DNA from: Brettanomyces bruxellensis
Lineage: Eukaryota > Ascomycota > Pichiomycetes > Pichiales > Pichiaceae
Length of the DNA stretch: 64,000 nt
Reading direction: 5' to 3'
NCBI RefSeq assembly: GCF_011074885.1
Contig: NC_054686.1
Location: 496,001-560,000 of the forward strand
Shown here: positions 60,876 to 64,000 of the stretch, one piece after another
Position numbering within the stretch: position 1 is the first letter of the stretch
Layout: every line of letters starts with the position of its first letter
Position numbers and translations under genes: made by a program
The notes under the pieces: generated by a model
What the model saw: the letters and a program-made list of their open reading frames with translations, nothing else
What the model was told of the DNA's origin: nothing
Database searches by the model: none

Positions 60876-61565
60876 TCAAACAAGCTGCTGGTCAGCAACA
60901 CTCCTAACTCCCCCAAGGTGCTTTGTCGATGCCCAAACTCTTATTGTTGCATCGCTCAGATCATTCCGGTTCACATCGACAATAGTTAAACTGGTATTGT
61001 ATGGAACCTTGATGTCTTCATATTTTAGCCCCGGAGTCAGTTTATAATGCTTTTCGGCAACTAGATATCTAAAGAAGTTTGTGATGACTCCACCATGTGC
61101 ACACATCAACACATTTTTGTAATCCTTCTCTTTGGACTCCTCCAGTAGGTTGTTCCATTCCTTGCTGAGACGACTTATTAACTCCTCTTTTGTCTCACCC
61201 CTGTCTCTGAAAGAAGCACCATATTTCTTCCTTGCATCATCGATATACATTCCCTCAACATCTCCCATATATCTTTCCCTAAAGTTCTTGGTTTTCTTCA
61301 AGTTTGCATCCTCGAGCTTTTTACCCAGAACGTTGCCAAGCGTTTGCAAACATCTCGTCAAGTCAGAAGTGATCACGAAGTCGAAATTGTAGCCCCTCAG
61401 CTCTTTTCCTAATAATGCAGCCTGCTTTTTTCCGGTTTCGTTAAGAGGAATATCATGATGCCCTTGCATTCTTCTTGTAATGTTCCACTCCGTTTGTCCA
61501 TGCCTCACCACAAAAATCCGTATAATGTCATCCCTTGTATTTATCCATTCGGTATCTGCTGTCAT
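60876..61565 (-). CDS. Histidine-phosphatase family protein, YOR283W type
   Basis: A 229-residue member of the phosphoglycerate-mutase-like phosphatase family, like S. cerevisiae YOR283W (about 230 residues), a broad-specificity phosphatase as remembered. The RHG motif RHGQTEWN carries the phosphorylated His22; Arg71 lies in DLTRCLQT; the ERYMGDVEGM stretch has Glu97; and CAHGGV supplies the second catalytic His157. A late ASTKHLGG strand also matches. The MQGHHDIPLNETGKKQA segment sits between. It is a small cytosolic enzyme; the natural substrate is unknown. The start is the ATG at 61565, divergent from the mL50 gene. Confidence 0.9.
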   Translation of the reverse strand: MTADTEWINTRDDIIRIFVVRHGQTEWNITRRMQGHHDIPLNETGKKQAALLGKELRGYNFDFVITSDLTRCLQTLGNVLGKKLEDANLKKTKNFRERYMGDVEGMYIDDARKKYGASFRDRGETKEELISRLSKEWNNLLEESKEKDYKNVLMCAHGGVITNFFRYLVAEKHYKLTPGLKYEDIKVPYNTSLTIVDVNRNDLSDATIRVWASTKHLGGVRSVADQQLV

Positions 61566-62027
61566 ATTTTATCCCCGCTGATGCTTTAAAATTAATCAAG
61601 AACAACGATGCTGGATTTTCTGTATGATGAATAAAGAAATGTAGATATCCTGGAAATGCTTTTTTCTGCTAAAAACTCAGTTCGGATCTTGGTGGAAGCG
61701 ATCACTCTGTATGCGGTATCTGAAATTTACCTCGATTAGGCCGGATCGCATTAAACCGCAATATGGACCGTTCGGATTTTCCGTACTGAATCATACAGAA
61801 ACAATACTGGTGACATCGATCGACGTTTAGCGTCCAGCAGTTTGCTTTTCATTTCCTCTCCTCACTTTTTTTTCTCCTTTTAATTCTCAGGAGCTTGTCA
61901 CTAAGATATTTTTCACCACAGTTAGTGATGCTACTTGGCTACGAACGATCCAACAAAAGAGCAAACGTTATAATTTATTTAAATAGACGTCATCATTCAA
62001 AAATTTGACGTCAGTTTGATTACAGAG
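61566..62027. promoter_or_regulatory. Divergent promoter, YOR283W-type gene and mL50
   Basis: 462 bases. Two GACGTC palindromes lie at 61986-61991 and 62007-62012, 21 bp apart; the second is the full CRE core TGACGTCA (62006-62013), just 15 bases before the mL50 ATG. Pyrimidine-rich sequence lies at 61855-61885. Confidence 0.5.
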
Positions 62028-62819
62028 ATGTTTGCATTAAAGCAAGGAAAAACGTTCGTGAACAAGCAGTTGGTGTTACATAATCGTGGGTTTTCTTCTA
62101 CACCAGTTGCGGGTTCCATTTTAGACTATTTAAAGTTTTACAAAAAGAAGAAACCAGAACTACCCAAGGAAAGGGCGACAGAAGATGTCATTGAGGATGT
62201 TGAACAGCACAAAGAGATTGAGGACATTCATAAGGTGAAAATTATTGGAAGAAGGGATCCAAGGCAATTTGACAAGAAACTAATACTCAAGAATTTAAAC
62301 GGCTTTACCGGTGACTCATGGATACCAAAAAAGTCATTATACACAATAACAATTGAGAAAGAGGCTGAGACCACAAAAGAAGAAGTGGGGAAGTTGTATC
62401 CAAGTGTCGTTTCAAAGCTTTTGGGAGAGATACAGTCTCAAACACTAAAGGAAGGAGATGCACATACAGAGCTCAATAATTTGGCTCAGAGGTTTAACAT
62501 ACTGAAGCAAGTACAGCGGACGTTTGGTATCTACATTTCTGATTTGCAGTTGACGGCACTCAGCAACTTCGACCTGATCCAGAAGTACTTATTGGAGGAG
62601 TTGAATCCACAAAAGATTCCAGTGGATGAGATTGTTCCAGATAGAATCAATTGGAACCCTGTAGAATTTGAGGGTACCAATATTAGTATTGGCAAGTATG
62701 TCTTTGAGAGTCAAAAGAGCAGGAAGTTGAAGAAGCTTTTGCGGAAGGCTAATAAACTTGAGCGTAATAGTCTTGAGGATGCCCAGCAGAATAATGATAC
62801 ACAGACCACCACTGCCTAG
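62028..62819 (+). CDS. MRPL13: Probable mitochondrial ribosomal protein mL50 (MRPL13)
   Basis: A 263-residue protein from ATG 62028 with a basic presequence-like start (MFALKQGKTFVNKQLVLHN, then RGFSSTP, a plausible cleavage region). The middle is charged and helical; the block QRTFGIYISDLQLTALSNFD, followed by LIQKYLLEELNP and KIPVDEIVPDRINWNPVEFE, resembles the mL50 family pattern (GIxIPDxxLTxIxTxxDL). Length equals S. cerevisiae Mrpl13 as remembered (about 264). The tail is Lys/Arg-rich and Gln/Asn/Thr-rich at the end. Mitochondrial location is well supported; the mL50 identity is moderate. Four codons open upstream lack an ATG. Confidence 0.55.
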   Translation: MFALKQGKTFVNKQLVLHNRGFSSTPVAGSILDYLKFYKKKKPELPKERATEDVIEDVEQHKEIEDIHKVKIIGRRDPRQFDKKLILKNLNGFTGDSWIPKKSLYTITIEKEAETTKEEVGKLYPSVVSKLLGEIQSQTLKEGDAHTELNNLAQRFNILKQVQRTFGIYISDLQLTALSNFDLIQKYLLEELNPQKIPVDEIVPDRINWNPVEFEGTNISIGKYVFESQKSRKLKKLLRKANKLERNSLEDAQQNNDTQTTTA

Positions 62820-63122
62820 GTTAGAGCTATTCGAAATACCACATCCTGTATATAGACACAAATACGTATTGCACGAAAGCTATCGACATACATATAAGTT
62901 ATGCTATAGCTTGTATATGGCAATATTCACGAATATAGCTTTATAATTCCACACTTTTTGCATTCTTTGAGGAATCGAATAGGACACCAGTATAAAGACA
63001 GCGTACGATGAAACTGTAAAGCTATTATTCAAATTGCTGGTGCCGGGACAAGAGTAGCCATACATTCACACATACGATACTAGATAGTTGTTGCTGGATG
63101 ATTGTTCTCGGATAATTAAAAT
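62820..63122 (+). other. Intergenic region after mL50
   Basis: 303 bases, AT-rich. A TATAAAG lies near 62991, about 130 bases upstream of the small frame at 63123. Confidence 0.45.
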
Positions 63123-63401
63123 ATGACTATTACATTTTCAGATCTGTTTTTGAAAAAGATTGCCCCACAACCCAGTCCACCACCATTGATCCAACAAACT
63201 ACATGTGATACCTTGCCTGGACAAGCAAAGATCATGCTTAGAATGAAAATATTGAATACATGTATAGCGAAAAAGGATGTAGCCGAAGAAATACAGTTTT
63301 TCCTTCCGAGTGTCAAATCCTTCGATTGTCCCGAGGAAGAAATAAATTTGCGCGTACTGGCAACCAATCATATTTGGGAAACCAATCCTCCAGCAATGTG
63401 A
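63123..63401 (+). CDS. Small hypothetical protein, 92 residues
   Basis: A 92-codon frame with ATG in A-rich context and a TATAAAG about 130 bases upstream. The peptide (MTITFSDLFLKKIAPQPSPP...) has a Pro-rich segment then a mixed helical part with four Cys; no family is recognised. It could be a real small gene, part of a spliced gene, or chance. The minus-strand frames that overlap it are no better. Confidence 0.3.
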   Translation: MTITFSDLFLKKIAPQPSPPPLIQQTTCDTLPGQAKIMLRMKILNTCIAKKDVAEEIQFFLPSVKSFDCPEEEINLRVLATNHIWETNPPAM

Positions 63402-64000
63402 AGTGGCCTTTCCAAGTTATTCTTCCAAAAAAGTCTTATTCCTGTTTGGTTGAATGACCGGTGAAAATTCAGTTTCGTGATGTGGCCTTAGACTGCGAAA
63501 AATCGCACAGCACATGCTGTTCTCAGCTGAGCATGGCACTTACAGCTCTGACTGAGTGAGTATTACTTAATTGAGTCGTTGCCGAGGCAGTTGAAAAAGA
63601 AGAGGAATCAGAAAAAAAAAGATTAAAAAAAAATTTAGAAAAACGCTCGCTACTGTAATTCAATGGTCTGATGTACCGTGTTATTTTTAATTTTAAATTT
63701 ACCCTGTAGTACCTCGGGGATAATATCTTAAAATCTAAAGCCGTTCAAGTTTTAAGGGTTGATCTAAGCCTCAAGATATGGCTGAATCTCGCAGATGACA
63801 TCATTATTAGTTGTATGTGCGCTCCCAACCTTTTTTTATTTGCCTTAAAGCACTTCCTCTACTCCCCCAACTCCCCCTATTTTTTTTTTTTTCAAGCCGA
63901 TTAACGGATCCTTGTATCTCCAAATCTTTTTTTTGTCTCTTAAGCACGGCCGAGCTTTTCTCAACTTTTCATGTTATAGGCTTTCTTAGTGTTACGCCTA
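63402..64000. other. Right-end non-coding region
   Basis: 599 bases to the window edge with A/T tracts near 63615-63640 and a T-rich, C-rich stretch near 63830-63900, like a yeast promoter leading to a gene outside the window. No gene recognised. Confidence 0.45.

Overview
This window is nuclear DNA of a budding yeast. Genes are compact and almost all intronless. Intergenic regions are AT-rich with long A or T tracts, and nearly every protein matches a fungal family. The one clear intron has a GTAAGT donor, a TACTAAC branch site and is 61 bases long. CTG codons in conserved Leu positions of TCP1 argue for the standard code, so not the CTG-Ser yeasts. A nuclear complex I subunit (NDUFS4) and a 5-hydroxyisourate hydrolase argue against Saccharomyces and its close relatives, which lack both. 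A Pichiaceae-type yeast (Brettanomyces, Ogataea or Pichia group) fits best; the species is inferred and cannot be settled here. I place starts at ATG: several frames stay open upstream but contain no ATG there.

Layout: 1-7 kb holds the 3' part of SPB1 (rRNA methyltransferase), PBN1 (GPI mannosyltransferase subunit) and a serine-rich protein, possibly Lre1-like. 7-17 kb holds HIU hydrolase (-), STN1 (telomere capping), COG3 (Golgi tethering), TFB5 (TFIIH), VPS41 (HOPS) and the intron-bearing TVP23. 17-19.5 kb is mostly non-coding and has a dense cluster of CCGG sites. 19.5-29.4 kb holds GCD6 (eIF2B epsilon), CDC42, TCP1 (CCT chaperonin) and UPC2 (sterol regulator), all on the + strand. 29.6-40.4 kb holds an unusual membrane-anchored cytochrome c peroxidase-like protein, MRPL50, BUD23, a sterol acyltransferase (ARE), ATP23, a YCR051W-type ankyrin protein and UBX2. 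41.4-51.7 kb holds NPL3, BNA7, TIF35, a DGR2-type WD40 protein, SED5 and NDUFS4. 52-64 kb holds TOM70, a CLD1-type lipase, a long-chain acyl-CoA synthetase (FAA), a YOR283W-type phosphatase and a probable mL50 (MRPL13).

Themes: sterol and lipid handling (UPC2, ARE, FAA, CLD1), mitochondrial function (ATP23, TOM70, NDUFS4, two mitoribosomal proteins, the CCP-like peroxidase), membrane traffic (COG3, VPS41, TVP23, SED5) and ribosome biogenesis or translation (SPB1, BUD23, GCD6, TIF35, NPL3). From remembered S. cerevisiae gene order, several blocks look ancestral: GCD6-TCP1-UPC2; STN1/TFB5/VPS41/TVP23; and MRPL50-BUD23-ARE-ATP23-YCR051W, which interleaves two duplicated S. cerevisiae regions.

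I found no convincing tRNA, rRNA, transposon, CRISPR array or centromere. The strongest leads are two UPC2-type sterol elements exactly 10 bp apart in the UPC2 promoter, the N-terminally extended peroxidase, the CCGG cluster upstream of GCD6, an 18-bp palindrome upstream of TCP1, and short upstream reading frames that overlap the starts of PBN1, STN1 and the serine-rich gene.
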